NCBI GenBank assembly: GCA_037176845.1
Contig: JAYKXP010000020.1
Span: 701,362-765,361 of the forward strand
DNA from: Paramarasmius palmivorus
Taxonomy: Eukaryota; Basidiomycota; Agaricomycetes; Agaricales; Marasmiaceae
DNA length: 64,000 nt
Direction: 5' to 3'
The translations under genes were made by a program, and so were the position numbers. The notes under the pieces are model-generated. The model saw only the letters and a program-made list of their open reading frames with translations. It was not told where the DNA came from and did not search any database. Of the stretch, positions 22,442 through 34,963 are shown piece after piece. Position 1 is the stretch's first letter; every line of letters begins with the position of its first letter.

Positions 22442-24444
22442 ATGAACGAGCCTCAAACCTGTGCCAGTAATGCCTCGAATAACTCCGCCATGCCTCAGCC
22501 AGCACTTGCCTCCAGCTTCCCTGAAGATGACGACGAACCCCCTAGTAGTAACCAAAGTGGTGTCATACAACCATCACTTGAAGTGAAAGCTAGTAAGAAG
22601 GATGAGGCTGGTCAAAATTCGAACCAGACATACCCTAGCTCCAGCGTTCCCCTTGCAGGAACTGATTCCGGAGCGGGTCGTAACATGTCTGGTATCTTTT
22701 CGTCTATAATTCGACGTACTGTCCGCAGCACGCGAAGGGATCCCGAAACTGTACAGCCTGTCGATTCCCCAAGTCCATCAGAGTCTCGATTCACCTCCCG
22801 CCTCGGGGCGCTGTTCACTGCGCAGAAACCGTTGGGACCTGTTCCGACCTATCTGCAATCTTTCAGGGCCGCAATCACATACACGCCCCTCAATATCTGC
22901 CTTCTATTCATCCCGGTCTCGTGGGCTTTACATTACACCCATCAGAGCGCCACCATAATTTTCGTGTTCTCGTGTTTAGGGATCATTCCATTGGCTGCTA
23001 TTCTCGGATTTGGAACGGAGCAGATCGCGTTACGGACCAACTCCAGTGTTGGGGGATTGTTAAATGCTACGCTTGGGAACATTGTAGAAATGATCATAGC
23101 CGGGATTGCTTTGAAGAAGGTTGAGAATACTCTGGTGTTCCCATTATGCTGATACTGACCTTGTACCTATAGTGCGAGCTGGGGTTAGTCCAGAGCTCTC
23201 TCCTGGGAGGACTACTCAGCAATCTACTTCTCGTTCTCGGCATGGCTTTCTTAGGTGAGTCAAGTCACCAATCGTCGGTCTTACCTTGGATTAATGTTCA
23301 TATAGTGGGCGGATATCGTTTCAAGCAGCAGGAATTCCAACCAATGGTCGCCCAACTCAACTCTTCCCTGATGGTCGTCTCGGTCATCTCCCTGATCGTG
23401 CCCGCCGCCTTCGTGAGTCGACACCATGCTCTGCGGCAATAGTTTCTTACATCTTCGCCAGCATGAATATCTTGGCGATCGCCTCCCTCAGGGAGAAGAA
23501 AGGACCATCTTGTTAGAACTGAGCCGAGGAAGTGCTATTATCTTGATCATCATGTAAGTTATTCCTGCCAGACTTTCTAGGCCCTACTCATCTTAATCCC
23601 ACAGATACATAGCCTATGTACGTGATCACTATATAATATCCTAGGATTGAAGCTCATAGTTTTCCACAGCTCATCTTCCAGTTCTACTCTCACAATCATC
23701 TTTTCATTGATGTCGTACAAACATCTGCCAAATCTTCTCGTTCGTCTCTTTCACGAGAAGACACCCTTCCTACTCCTGCCACAGCGCCTTCCCTGTCGGC
23801 CGCCTCTTCAGACATGGAGCATGACCATGTCAAGATGAATACACCTAGCGCCCTCATCTTGCTCGTGGCCACGACTGCTCTAGCCTACGTCACGGCAGAG
23901 AATCTGGTAGACTCGCTCGAGGGGCTGGTCGAGTCGCATCCCGAGGTCTCCAAGGAGTGGCTCACTCTGATTGTCATTCCTGTCATCTCCAATGCTGCCG
24001 AACACATGACTGCTGTTGTGGTCGCACACAAGGGCAAGTTTGATTTGGCGATGAGCGTAGCTGTCGGAAGCTGCATTCAGATTGCCTTGTTTGTTATCCC
24101 GGTTCTCATCCTTGTTGCCTGGGGTATGGACAAACCTTTGACACTCCTATTCGATGAGGTGGAGACCTTAGTATGTTCATTCGTACTCTCATATTTGTAG
24201 TGATCTCTGACGGCCTTGATAGGTATTATTCTTCTCTGTCCTTCTGGTGAAATTTGCCATTGAGGATGGTAAATCGCACTGGATGAGCGGTGTGGTGCTT
24301 ATTGGTAAGCACAGCTCTCATACCTCGCGCGTCACGCTGATGTCCTTTTCTCCTATAGCTGTATATACGTTGATTGCGCTATGCTTCTGGAACTTTCCAG
24401 AGCCAGTGCGAATGCTCCAGGGTCAACCTCTTTTATGTAACTAG
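22442..24444 (+). CDS. Vacuolar Ca2+/H+ exchanger (CAX/Vcx1 family), 546 aa
   Basis: Antiporter that loads Ca2+ into the vacuole against protons. Eight exons (22442-23119, 23173-23254, 23306-23412, 23462-23553, 23605-23617, 23670-24170, 24223-24304, 24359-24444) join in frame to 546 residues. A long hydrophilic N-terminal tail of about 125 residues (possible autoinhibitory region) precedes the helices. The first alpha repeat has GNIVEM at about 212-217. The second has SNAAEH at about 431-436 followed by VVVAHKGKFDLAMSVAVGS. Most family members have Gly rather than Ser at the first position of that motif. Exon 5 is only 13 nt, and it is needed to read IIMYIAYLIFQF correctly. An acidic, Ser-rich loop separates the two halves, as in other CAX proteins. 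Confidence 0.93.
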
Positions 24445-24558
24445 ACCATCCTTTAGTAACTTGTGGGATGTGCTTGCTCTTTTGTCAGACTAGTTATATT
24501 CAATAGATCCTTTGTTACTACTCTATCAAGCTCACCACACATTTGAGAGTATGTAATG

Positions 24559-26652
24559 CTAATCAACGTCTTCATTTGACTGGTCCACCACCCCTGTTTC
24601 ACCGCATCCCTCTGAATCAGAAGGAAAGTCATCTGAATAATCGGAATCGTCGCCGGAAGACCATGACGCTGGTATAGTATCCACACCTACCGGCCACGCC
24701 CTATCTTGCCCATAACCCGAACCAACAGACGGCACAAAAGTCACCACTAAAATCCTGTTTTCACGTAGTGCAGCTTCATCGACTTGGCTAATGAACGAAA
24801 CCTGTTCGCTGAAGTTAGCCAACCTTGCGTCCTTTGTGAGCAAGTTTTCAAGATCAAATATGGTTATCGCGTTCGCGGACATGAAGTCCGACCGACAAAA
24901 GTCGAGAACAACGACTATTCGAGGCACCCCGATTATTTGCCAAAAGCCGCTCGTGTTTTGTTGGATGAAGTTCGTTATCGCCTCATAGACCTCCGGTTTG
25001 TGTCGGTGAATGTATGTACGAATTAGCTCTTTCTGAAAAATCGTATCAACGTGAGCGGGATGTCCACGAAGAACTACGAAAGTATCAGCTTTCTGGAAAC
25101 GGTGACTTATAATAGAGGTACCTACATTTGCCATCGTCTATGAGTTTTTGGCATTGTTCCCGGTGGAACTCCTTCCAGCTTAGCCTGGCGCAATTCCGGG
25201 AGCAATAAGTGATGGTCCTGCAGGCCGAGCAACGAAAGTAGCGCGTAATTTCTACGTTGCAGGGTGGCTTGCCTTTGATTTGCATGGGACACTGAAAAGA
25301 ATAAGTCCGTTATCTTGGAATGAATGATACGATGCACCTACCTTACTATAGCCACATCGTGATAAACCTCTGGCCTTCATCCGACGGCAGATTTGGTGCA
25401 TGTTTCGCGCCAGGTCGTGACACTTCTTCCAGACTTCAATCAGCCGCCGAGATCCGGTGGCGAGCGTATCTAATAACCCTAAATCAACCACTCTCTTCGC
25501 CGCATTCAAGAACCGGTGTAAGACAGATGGGTAGACAAAAAAGATGGAAATCGTCTCCAGAATATCCGCGAAGCTCTCGGAAACGAGCTCTCCTCGATTG
25601 CCATCGGGGGGAATAGACTCTTCGAACTCGTAGAACCGATTGGCCTTGAAGATTGCCATGATGAGACCACCATCTATCACATCGCAAACGGTCGTTGGGC
25701 TTCGAGCAAAAGACATCCCAAGGTGCACGATTGTGACAGCAATAACCGCGTGAGGGTCCTCTAGCTTTTTTGACTTTGAAGGGATATGCTGAAGGGTTTT
25801 TCGTCGACAAATGACTGTAGTGAGTAGTTTGACCAATTTGTGAACACCTCCGTGAATGATGAATGGTATATATAGTGGGCTGTCGGGATGGATGCATGCC
25901 GCGAAAGATAGCATCATGCAGCGCATCCCGTGGAAGTCGATAGTTTGTGATGGCGTGTAAGCACGTTGACACTCGCGATGCAGATGTTGCACGTATATCA
26001 GAGCCACATTGTGCTGATATACTAGAGCTGCATCAACCATGGCAGTGACAAAGACCTCCGAACCCGATCCGTAGTATTGCACGCTGCCCAATGCCGCCGC
26101 CCAGCTACCCCAAGTAAAATGGTCCTTCTCTACCAGCGTGATCATCGCTCTGGTTGCAGTGATCGGAAAATCCGGGGACGTGTGTTTAAGCTGCTCTACT
26201 GCTTGCCTACTATGCGTGCACAATGCAGGATACATGAACAAGAGGGGTATCATGTATGCAATCACATCCAAAACCTCCTGCCCACGCCGGGTAGAAGGTC
26301 CAGTGTCGGCTAAGAGGAACCTTTCGATGTAAAACATGATCCACGGCCCAATGCACGAATCCCAATTGCTTTCGACGAGTTGTGCCACTTGCTTGGTATC
26401 CCGGTGATTCCTTGTTTGTATCGCTAAAGGATGTGCCGGCGTGATATAACACGCCAAACAAGCAAGTGCTTGTAGTACCGTGCATACTTCGTTGCTTGGC
26501 TCCGAGATATCTATAGCAGATGGAGGCCTAGGGAACTGACTTCTCAGAGTTGAAACAGCTCTCCTAGGGGTGTTGAAGCGTGCAGAGCCTTCCTTGAGAA
26601 AGGTGTTGACGCTCTCAACAATTGCCCATTGTGCGATGGCGTCGTGAATCAT
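24559..26652 (-). CDS. MYND zinc-finger protein, 663 aa
   Basis: Belongs to a family expanded in mushrooms: a long alpha-helical, repeat-like region followed by a MYND finger, usually a protein-protein interaction module. Three exons (26652-25342, 25291-25126, 25073-24559) splice in frame to 663 residues. The first exon codes about 437 residues of helical repeats. The finger spans the first splice: CGYSKCPMQ, then YFRCSACRTITYCSRNCARL and WKEFHREQCQ, giving the C-x(n)-C...C-x2-C...C-x3-C...H-x3-C pattern. The last exon is a 170-residue C-terminal domain ending in an acidic tail. The intron between exons 2 and 3 was placed so that T joins TT to keep the frame (reading FLRGHPAHVDTIF). Function in the cell is unknown. 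Confidence 0.9.
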
Positions 26653-27738
26653 TCTAAGATCACAGAACTACTGTAAAGTGATTGGAATAGTGAGATTTAA
26701 GTGATTTGGAAATGCGACGTACGAATGGATAATCTGTCCAGCGAAGGTGTTGGGCACTTTTAATGGTGAGCCCGACTAGCAAGGCGACTGGGAAGCAAGA
26801 CGTCCTCGATCCTTTGACTGCACGATTCAAGATATGTGCTATACGACATGACCAGTGTATCAGTATTGAATGGTCGATGCTGCGGCCCGTTACAACTTAC
26901 CCTGTCTATGATGGTGGTCCACGCTAAGTTAAAGCTTGAAGAATTTGAGCTCCTGCTTATGTCATACTACGTGACTAGTATGCATGTGACCGACGCGTCT
27001 TTATTTATCTCCGAAATTCGAATCAGTCCGATGATGTCCATTGTCCGATGATGATTCTAAGTACTTATACCGACTCCACTTGCATACTTAGGTCCAGCGT
27101 TCTTTCAGGATATAGCGTAGAGACCCGACCATTAACTCTAAGACGATTATTGAACCCGGAAAAAGGAGGTGGAAAACACGGATCTCGTGACCTAACTCGG
27201 ATCCAAGGCGTGACGGTGTGACGGTTCGTGTTTCAAATCAGCCTATTCGAGTCTCGACAGGTCTGGACACACGTCTAACCATGACCATACCTTTCATATA
27301 GCACTGAGATACCTCTTGACTTCACATCCCGAACGAATGTGCATATCGGATTTGTATATTGCAGTGTGCACTTCCACAACTTTCTGGTTACGCCGGGTCG
27401 CAAAAGTCTATGATCGACTGAGACGCTCCACCTTCAAGTTACTCGGCATTCAACAGACTCGATCAAACTGGAACCCTTGGCGCCCATCATCTATGCAAGG
27501 TATGGTTTGCTCTATGGATCCAAATGCTTAACATGAACTGACGGTCACCGCCGTACTACTTAGTAGAGCCTGGCACAAAGTTTTGTCGTTTACTCATCTT
27601 CCTAATACTAGTACCCCGAAGGGTCAGAGCAAGAGTAAAATAGGACACGGGAACCTAAGAAGCCGAGAAGCTCTCGATCTTGATGTCTGTTCCTGTGCCC
27701 AATGTCTCTCCTGGCCCCTGGATCACTTGGAACTGCGA
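26653..27738. other. Intergenic, no gene supported
   Basis: Lies between the MYND gene (minus) and the secreted precursor (plus), so it should hold both promoters. Short ORFs at 26836-27051 and 27316-27531 have no recognisable motifs. Confidence 0.3.
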
Positions 27739-27744
27739 TATAAA
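27739..27744 (+). promoter_or_regulatory. TATA box of secreted precursor gene
   Basis: TATAAA, 50 bp before the ATG at 27789. Confidence 0.6.
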
Positions 27745-27788
27745 CCTCCTCTTTTCAGAGCGTTGCACCATTTTCAGCCCCGACTAGA

Positions 27789-28332
27789 ATGCTCTCTAAA
27801 TCCTTTCTCTCCTTTTCTCTCCTCGCTTTCACCGCTATTGCACTCGGTGCCCCACTGCCAGTAAGTCACTACAGTTGCTCTGTCCACGAATGCGAGTGCT
27901 CAATCTTCGTTAGTCGAATAACATTGCACGGGACGACAAAATAGACGTGAGTCTTTTATGATTGACCCCACGACACCACCTCTTACCTATGACTGCTTAC
28001 TAGGTTCGTCAAGAACGTAATCGCTTCTGGAAGCACGACGCTCTGCCAGAGATCGATACAAGAGAAGCTGTGGCAGGGGTGAGTGGAAACCGTCGCCACC
28101 TCCTTCTATTTGCTGACAATTTCCTCATCAGAGCGGGTACGGAAACCGATACTGGAAAAACGAAGTCGATACACGAGGGGCAGAGATAGAGGTAAACATT
28201 ACCAAGTGCTTGAGAAAACACGACTATCTAACTTGAGTGCTTTAGGAGCGGTATAACACTTCTTACTGGCGAAAATCTGAAGAAAATGTGGATGTGAGGC
28301 TCACACTTTTCAAGTCCGAAGGATCTTTCTAA
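27789..28332 (+). CDS. Secreted repeat-peptide precursor with Trp-ended cores, 108 aa
   Basis: No known family recognised. Five exons (27789-27860, 27914-27946, 28004-28078, 28132-28191, 28246-28332), all in phase 0, give 108 residues. The signal peptide is MLSKSFLSFSLLAFTAIALG, followed by APLP. After a short spacer exon come three repeat units, each in its own exon: an RNRFW core before K, a GYGNRYW core before K, and an RYNTSYW core before RK. Each core is followed by an acidic spacer. The pattern (signal, acidic spacers, aromatic core ending in Trp right before a basic site) matches that of the larger precursor at 40438-41307. It suggests proteolytic release of short peptides in the secretory pathway. 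A further GTGAGG...GTAG intron (28299-28343) could instead end the protein earlier, after ENVDD. Confidence 0.6.
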
Positions 28333-28576
28333 TCCTGAATCGTAGGATTGACATACTAGGGCGAGCTGAGAGGATCCTAGCCTCGATGACATCTTATTGC
28401 AAGTGTTAATCAGGCACATACCATACACCATTACCATTTTTCGATCACGGTCGATGGCTCTGCAGTCTCATAACGGCACTAGCAATAACGTTCTGGCCAT
28501 GTATTTTAGAATTTATATCATAATATTCCTCTCAGTCTCTCAGTCAGGCAACACATTTGCATCCCGCTATCTACAA

Positions 28577-29621
28577 TCAGGCATCCAGGACACTTACGCC
28601 CTCACACATGCTTCTATGTGTCTCCAGCCCCTTCTGCGATGAAAAATACTGAGAACACCTTGCGCAGAACCACTGGCTGGCTTTCCCATGGTGCGTCACT
28701 TCATGCCTCCAACGATCATGCTGTCTCGAAAATGACGCGCCACATCCAGATGTACATCCGAAACTCTTTTTCTCTTTAGGCCGATGTGTTAGCATATGGG
28801 CGTCTCTGGTGTAACTACTCGTGAAGACGCGATTGCAATTCGGCTTCTTGCAGGGAAAGTTTCGTGGTCGCCGTCGTATATCCATATTTTGGGACAGTGA
28901 ATCATCCGCGGAGTCGACGTCTTGACTGGGGCTACTCGTGGATTGCGATGTTGAAGCTGATGGGGAGCTGCCGGTACTGAGAAGAGCTACCGAAGGCTCG
29001 GGGTCGCAGGTGGTGATTAGTGAGGGAAGAATCCTTTCATATAGATCCCCATCTTCCGGCACGATGAATCCATTCCTAGGACTTGTGTCACCGACGGGTT
29101 GCTGAATATTGACAGTTCCGCACATGAAGCTATTGGGCACTACCCCATCATCAGCAGTCACCTCACTTAAATATGAGGGTAGTAAGGCTAAGGATATATC
29201 TAGGGGTTCAACTAGCATGTTTCAGATCTCCAGAAAGTCATAATTTTCAGCTATACACTGACCAACGCTATTCCCATGTCCGGTAAGATGCCCCGAAGTC
29301 CCGAAGGTGCTATGTGCAGCTATCTGAGGCTGGGAGGGATCTAAGGAGCTATGGTTAGCTGATATCTTTATTATGAGGCAAGCATCACTTACTATTAGAT
29401 CGACTGACAGTATCCCTCGACACAAGAAGCACTAGTCCATCGTCCTCAGCATCAACGACCTCAAACCGAATATTCAAGGGGTTTGGCTCTTCGACGTTCG
29501 GAGTTCGCGGTGAAGAAGCCGGTTTCAGCTGAAACGAAGGTCGCATTGTCGAAAGGCTCCCTGATATGACTATCGCTAGTTGAAATCCATCCAAAGCCTG
29601 TACTGGCAACGAGAATGACAT
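28577..29621 (-). CDS. C2H2 zinc-finger protein, 313 aa (paralogue of 11539-12633)
   Basis: Likely DNA-binding regulator, paralogous to the gene at 11539-12633. Exons 29621-29393, 29340-29263 and 29211-28577 join in frame to 313 residues. The N-terminal MSFSLPVQALDGFQ block, the intron phases and the C-terminal fingers correspond. The fingers read FPCKKPNCNRVFTSSYTRDA, then FGCTSGCGASFSRQHDRW, then WFCARCSQYFSSQKGLE. An upstream in-frame ATG exists at 29753, but the DNA between contains a TATATAG box matching the promoter of the paralogue, so the start at 29621 is preferred. The middle region (Ser/Thr/Pro-rich, 110 residues) has diverged strongly, while the fingers are about two-thirds identical. 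Confidence 0.85.
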
Positions 29622-30755
29622 GGAGTAGACGCGTCGGAAGTCGAAAGGCTGGAATGATGTTTCCTGGGCGCTGTTCCTACTGAGCTGAAGCGGCTGAAAG
29701 ATAGGGTCAAACTCTGGCGCTACTAGACTATATAAACTTTCTGTTCTCGACATTTACCATTTATCCGACGGTGGCCTGCCACTGACACGGATTGCTCTCT
29801 TCGCCTCCACCACCCGAGCCGATGAATCCGCATCCGATCCGGTAGGAGCCCGTACCTAATGTCGCTACAGTATCTCACAAATGTGATCTGTGCACCAGAT
29901 TGTGAGTGGATGACAGGAGTATTGCAAACAGTTGCCTTGCTTGAGTACCCTGAGGTAGCTGCATCTCAACTTGGTCCAGGCCAACCAAAGGCCCACTCGC
30001 CGTTTCCACAATGTTTGTCACTGCCTTGACGCTACTTTCGTGTAGCTGTGGCCTTCCTGAGTCCTTGGCTTTTCCAAGCACGCAGGCGGCCGTGTCTTTT
30101 TGTTGAACCGGAACGAATAAATCTCGAAAATTCTAGAGTAGCTGTCAACTCGATGATTAATCCTTTTCTGAAGACAAAGGATCAGCTGTCATATGTACCG
30201 GACGCCGTGGTGTCACTTGAAAATTCGGGTATCGTGCCCTGTCAGTTAGGAAGACGCAGGTTATACATACTGGAACCCAGCTGTATCGCGTGTTCAAACC
30301 AGGGAAAGCTCTGTTCATAGACGTGACTCCCTTCGCTTGCGCCCACAAGCTCCTACGGAGGTGGAAGGGGACCATGTTATCAAACATCTAGATGCGCGCC
30401 TGCCCCGCCCACGTAGCGGCGGGTGTTACTTCTGAAATAGACCCGGCTGCCCCAAATACAGTGAGTTACAATACCGAATCCATACGCTCTCAATAACTTA
30501 CCTAAACTGAAGTTTGCACGCTTAACGCCCAGCCGCGAAACTGTTCAGAGTACTCCGAGAAAACTGAAGGCAAACAATCCTTTGCTTGCTATGCATGTGC
30601 GAAATGTGGTCACAATTGAGAGAAAAATGTCGTTCAATTGCTATGCTGAATAGTTAGAATTAATATATTCACATATGGTTGGCCTTCAACCGGACCACTG
30701 CGCGGCAAGAACAGCTCAGATTCAACATAATGGAGGAAATGGGTTACGAGAATGT
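29622..30755. other. Intergenic, no gene supported
   Basis: Contains the TATATAG box (near 29728 on the minus strand) of the zinc-finger gene. The ORF at 30048-30320 shows no recognisable motif or consistent splice pattern. Lies just 3' of the beta-galactosidase gene. Confidence 0.3.
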
Positions 30756-33700
30756 TCAGTCTCTACCATCCGCGGACCAGGTAGGATTATTGGCCGTGAC
30801 TGCACCTGCACCTCTGGTGAAGACACTATCCAGCGACAACCTGAGTTCCGGGGCGACGGTGACATTGGGTAGTTCTGCCCACAAGGCTACGGCTATGGTA
30901 CTATGGGTAATGTGTTCACAATATTCCATGTATCGAAAGAGGCTGCTTACTTTCTCCCGTTATAGTCGAGGATCCCTTGATGTACTGGGAATTTTGCTTG
31001 TGGGCTGAATGATCTACAGTGAGCCAAGGCACGAAAACGTTTCGAATCATTACTTACCCTATGTTCCCGATTCTCTTTCCCATCATCCATCCGTTCACAA
31101 AAAGATAGGCTCGATACGGTTGTCCAAATTCCTCCTCAAAGTTGAAGCTCAACATGACATCGTTACTTGGTGGGATGTCCAGATCGAAGGTGGTAACGAA
31201 GAATCCCACACCGACAAGCCCATCAGGTAACCCTTCGGATAGGTTTCGCGCGTCCCAGGCTGAGGTATCGAAGCCAGGAAGATGCCACCCTTGGCGCTCT
31301 CCGAAAGTACCTCCTTCGTTGAGGACACCGCGGGTTTTGTCCGGATAGCTAAAAATATACCATGAGCCTCTCGAGTAACGCCCTCGAGCGCATAACATAC
31401 TTGGTATACCCACCAATCTTGCCTTGCACCTTCCAGGTGGTGATGTTGCCATCGTTGAGCTTGAAGCCGCGAACCCCGCGAGGTGTCTTCATGCTGTTAC
31501 TATTCACTGGAAGAGGGAGTGAGGCCAGCTCTAATTTGGAAGGAAAGTTGAAAGTACGTGCCTTCTGCCTCATTGAAACCCATATTATCCTGATAAAGGA
31601 TCATCAAAGGTTAAGCGAAGCGTAGCGTATTGGCACTGTACCTGGATGATGGTTATTACATTGTCTTCGCCTTCAAGCACCGTGCCTTGCGGGAACGTGT
31701 ATACCTGATCCGTCTCCTCGATCTTACCATTGTTGATCGAGGAGCTAACGGGTCGTATTAGTTACAGGGGAGTATATTGTACAAGTTCTACATTACTTTC
31801 CGAACGTAGTATCTAAAAACACGTCATTGAGCCATACAGTGGCAGCGAACGCTATAGAACAGGGACATTAACATAGGTACATCGTTCAGCGGGGCTGACA
31901 CACCTTGTCCACCATTAATTGACAGGTTGACGCTCTTGGTATCCACGGTGCCATTGAAATGACCCCTGTATAAGATAATATTTTCGCAACTAAATGGTCA
32001 TACATTGAATCACGGAACGGACAAGAGTAGCGAACCACTTACAAGCCATAATCGCAGGGATACAATACCCGCCCGTCACCATATAACATCGAAGGAGCGT
32101 TGGTTGTGGTATGGTTGGCCACGACCCAGCTCGAGTCGTCGAAGCCATTCCCGATCTCCGGCAAACTATCTGCAAACTTCCACTCACCCAGTTCGGGTAT
32201 GGTAATGCCCGCAGCTTCGGCATGAGGAATAGCAGCAGTTAGAACGGATGAAGAATTGGAAGGGGATGTAGCAAGAGGTTGACCATTCCATAATATGCTC
32301 CCGAGGCTCTTGGCAACCACTGACAGCGTAACATCCCCTGCACCTTTGCTAATGTTGAGATCACCTCTCAAGTCTAGTTGACCATCTGAAATAGACGCTG
32401 AACGAACGAGGTACGGCCCGCCAACGAGGATCGACTGGTTTGTCCCGAACGACCAGAAGTTGGCAAAAGGATTCACATCGGTGGTGGTGGTAGCTATGAG
32501 AGGTGACCACAATGTATTCACGGTCTCGGAATCGGCGTATAGGACGAGCTGAGTATCCGAGTCATAGACTGTGATGAGGCCTTGAGCACCCTCGAGGAAC
32601 GACATGATCGTCTCGTTGTTCGGCATGTCGCTACCGCTGAGTACGACATTCGGTGGAAGTTCCATAATAGGATTGGGGGTACCAGTAAACTTGATTGCAG
32701 CGACGTGTTCCTCTCGTGAGTCTCCGTAGATGAGTAATGTGTCTCTTCCGTCTATGACACCAGCGAAGAAGACCTGAGCGGTGGAGTAAAGCGCTCTCGA
32801 GTTGTCGCCAAACTTGTAATCAGTGACGACAACCTTGGATCTTCTCCCTGAAAGCGTGATCGAAGTCGATTCCGGGATCTGTAGAGAGCTGCCGTTGGCT
32901 GTGGTGACATTCAAGCGGAAGGCGCTAGTCTCACTTGACAAGAGGGAGCGTCAGTACGATGAACAAGCTCGGACCGAACAGATACTAACGTTGATGTCGA
33001 GTCATTTTGCCTGACAATCCAGAAACCAGCACCGCTGTCTGGGTTTCGAAGCAGCGTCACAAAGGCCACAGCCGTGTTATTAATGGAGACGACTGCGCCT
33101 TCAGTGAGGTCGGTTGAGGAATCTCCAACCCAGTCTGTCTTGTAGAACTCAGGAGAACTCCTCAAGAACATAGACTGGACTTTGAGTTCGGAAAACTTGG
33201 ATGTTAGCGTCCGAGATTCAGCAATCTGTGGAGTATTATGTATAAGGAAAACTACACATTGACAAGAGCCACCCACAGCCGAGCCAAAATCATATGAGGT
33301 ATAGACCTAAATGGATTGTAAGACACCGTTAGGGTAACTTGCTTCAACTGGACTCACGTTGCTGAAAGAAAGTCGTAAGTCGTATGCCTCAAACGCCAAA
33401 CGCGACAACACTCACTGCCACGGCATACCGCCCCAAGAGGTCCCGCCATAAGTCATGTAAAAATTGATCAGCTTCGCGTTAGAAGCCCATAGCTGAAGGT
33501 TAAACACAGATTGAGAGTCGGGTCCGGTGAGCTTGCGGCACATTTCATATCCTTTGATAATGGGATTTAATCTCGGCGGCCTCAAGATAGCGAGTCAAGG
33601 AGCCTACCAGGAGCATCTTGACCCCAACTATCGTATGCACCACCTTGGAATTCTGCAGATAGCAGGGGTAAGTTGAGGACGAAGAACGCGGTGTTGGCGT

Positions 33701-34963
33701 ACCTGGGAAGTAATACGGCTGAGCTGGGTTGACTTCAAGGTGGTACTGGTGATAGTTCGTCATCACCGGTCTCCAAGCGTCTGGATGAGAGCAATCGAAG
33801 CCTTCGGGATAACTATCGAGTCTATGAAAAGCGCATCAGCAACCCTTCTAGCGTTTTACAGAAGATTCATTCACCCATAAAGATCCACGGCGCCCTGAAA
33901 GAGACTAAGTTTCAAGTTTCACATAGCAATGCAGATAGACTCACAGTCCCATTCACGAAGTTTCGATCCATGCCAACATCATTGTGAGTCAAAGGCACTA
34001 CGATTCCACTATCGCGGTATATGGTTTCGAGCTCAACGAAGTACTCGGCACCAATATTCTGATGGTGTTCGTTGTCTATAAGGGTGAGTTTGGAGTCAAA
34101 CAAAGGAACGCAGTATCTTACCAACTTGAACTGCAATGACCGGCCCTCCTGAAGTAATCTGGTTATCTAAAGTGTTCTCGATAATTCCGACAATGTAATC
34201 TTGCCACGAAGCACGCCAGTCGCTATCATTAGTGCGCAGGTTTCCCGCGATCTCGGTCGTAATCCAATGAGGAAGTCCACCGGCAGATAGTTCGGCGTTG
34301 ATATACTGCCAGCAAAAGAAAGCTGATGAGCAGGTTGTCAAACATTTCATGAATCATTCTTACCGGACCTAACCATATGGTTGAGATGTCAGCGACGTTT
34401 TACAATATTAGAAGCATCGGGCTCACCTGGCCGGAGGACTACCCAAAGACCAGCGTCTCTCGCCGCGTCATATAGTGGTTGGAGTGCACGCCATTCGTCG
34501 AAGTCAATAACACCTCGTGAAGGGTTGACTAAGCCCATATGGATGTATACACTGACAGAATTGAGACCCGCGGCTTTGAACTTTTGAAGGATATCTGGCC
34601 ACAACGAGGGAACCGGTAGTCGGAAAGTGTGAAATTCACCCGAGCTACGATTACATGAGAATGAGGAATACTACAAGAATGGGATGAAACGTACTGAAGA
34701 AATACTCTCTGGCCTTTGATGATGAGGCTGTAGTTGTCGAATTGAACCTGATCCGTGAACGAGGCTGCGAGATTCCTGCCAGCTGAGACGTTTGCTACAA
34801 CAGGCGTGTTCGTTCGAGCCAGCATGTCGCCCTCTGGAGAGGCGTGGATGGATGAAGCCGTTGAAAGAGCTACAGACCAAGGCGACAGAATCGCGATAGA
34901 AACCGCAATCATCAGCACCCAGAATTTCATCCCTGTTCGTTCCAGTCGATATTGTTGAGGCAT
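30756..34963 (-). CDS. Secreted beta-galactosidase, GH35 family, 1045 aa, 21 exons
   Basis: Extracellular enzyme that removes terminal beta-galactose from plant cell-wall glycans and lactose-like sugars. I traced 21 exons from 34963 to 30756; all phases agree and give 1045 residues, close to Aspergillus LacA. The N-terminus carries a membrane-like signal (MKFWVLMIAVSIAILSPW). Conserved GH35 landmarks follow in order: HSGEFHTFRLPVPSLW, LRPGPYINAELSAGGLPHW, VDNEHHQN (acid/base Glu at about 228), FPEFQGGAYDSWG (nucleophile Glu at about 316) and YTSYDFGSA. The beta-sandwich domains then run to a C-terminus with KFPVHQGILDYNG. Two exons are tiny: 34368-34364 (GTCCG, 5 nt) and 33361-33358 (CAAC, 4 nt); another is 20 nt (33894-33875). 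Both catalytic residues are present. A truncated pseudogene copy lies at 57680-59815. Confidence 0.95.

Noticed and set aside
29622..29753. Earlier ATG for the zinc-finger gene
   Set aside because: The extra region contains a TATATAG box that aligns with the promoter of the paralogue, so it is more likely upstream DNA.
30679..31008. 109-residue plus-strand ORF
   Set aside because: It is antisense to the last exons of the GH35 gene, whose exon phases and C-terminal motifs are clear.
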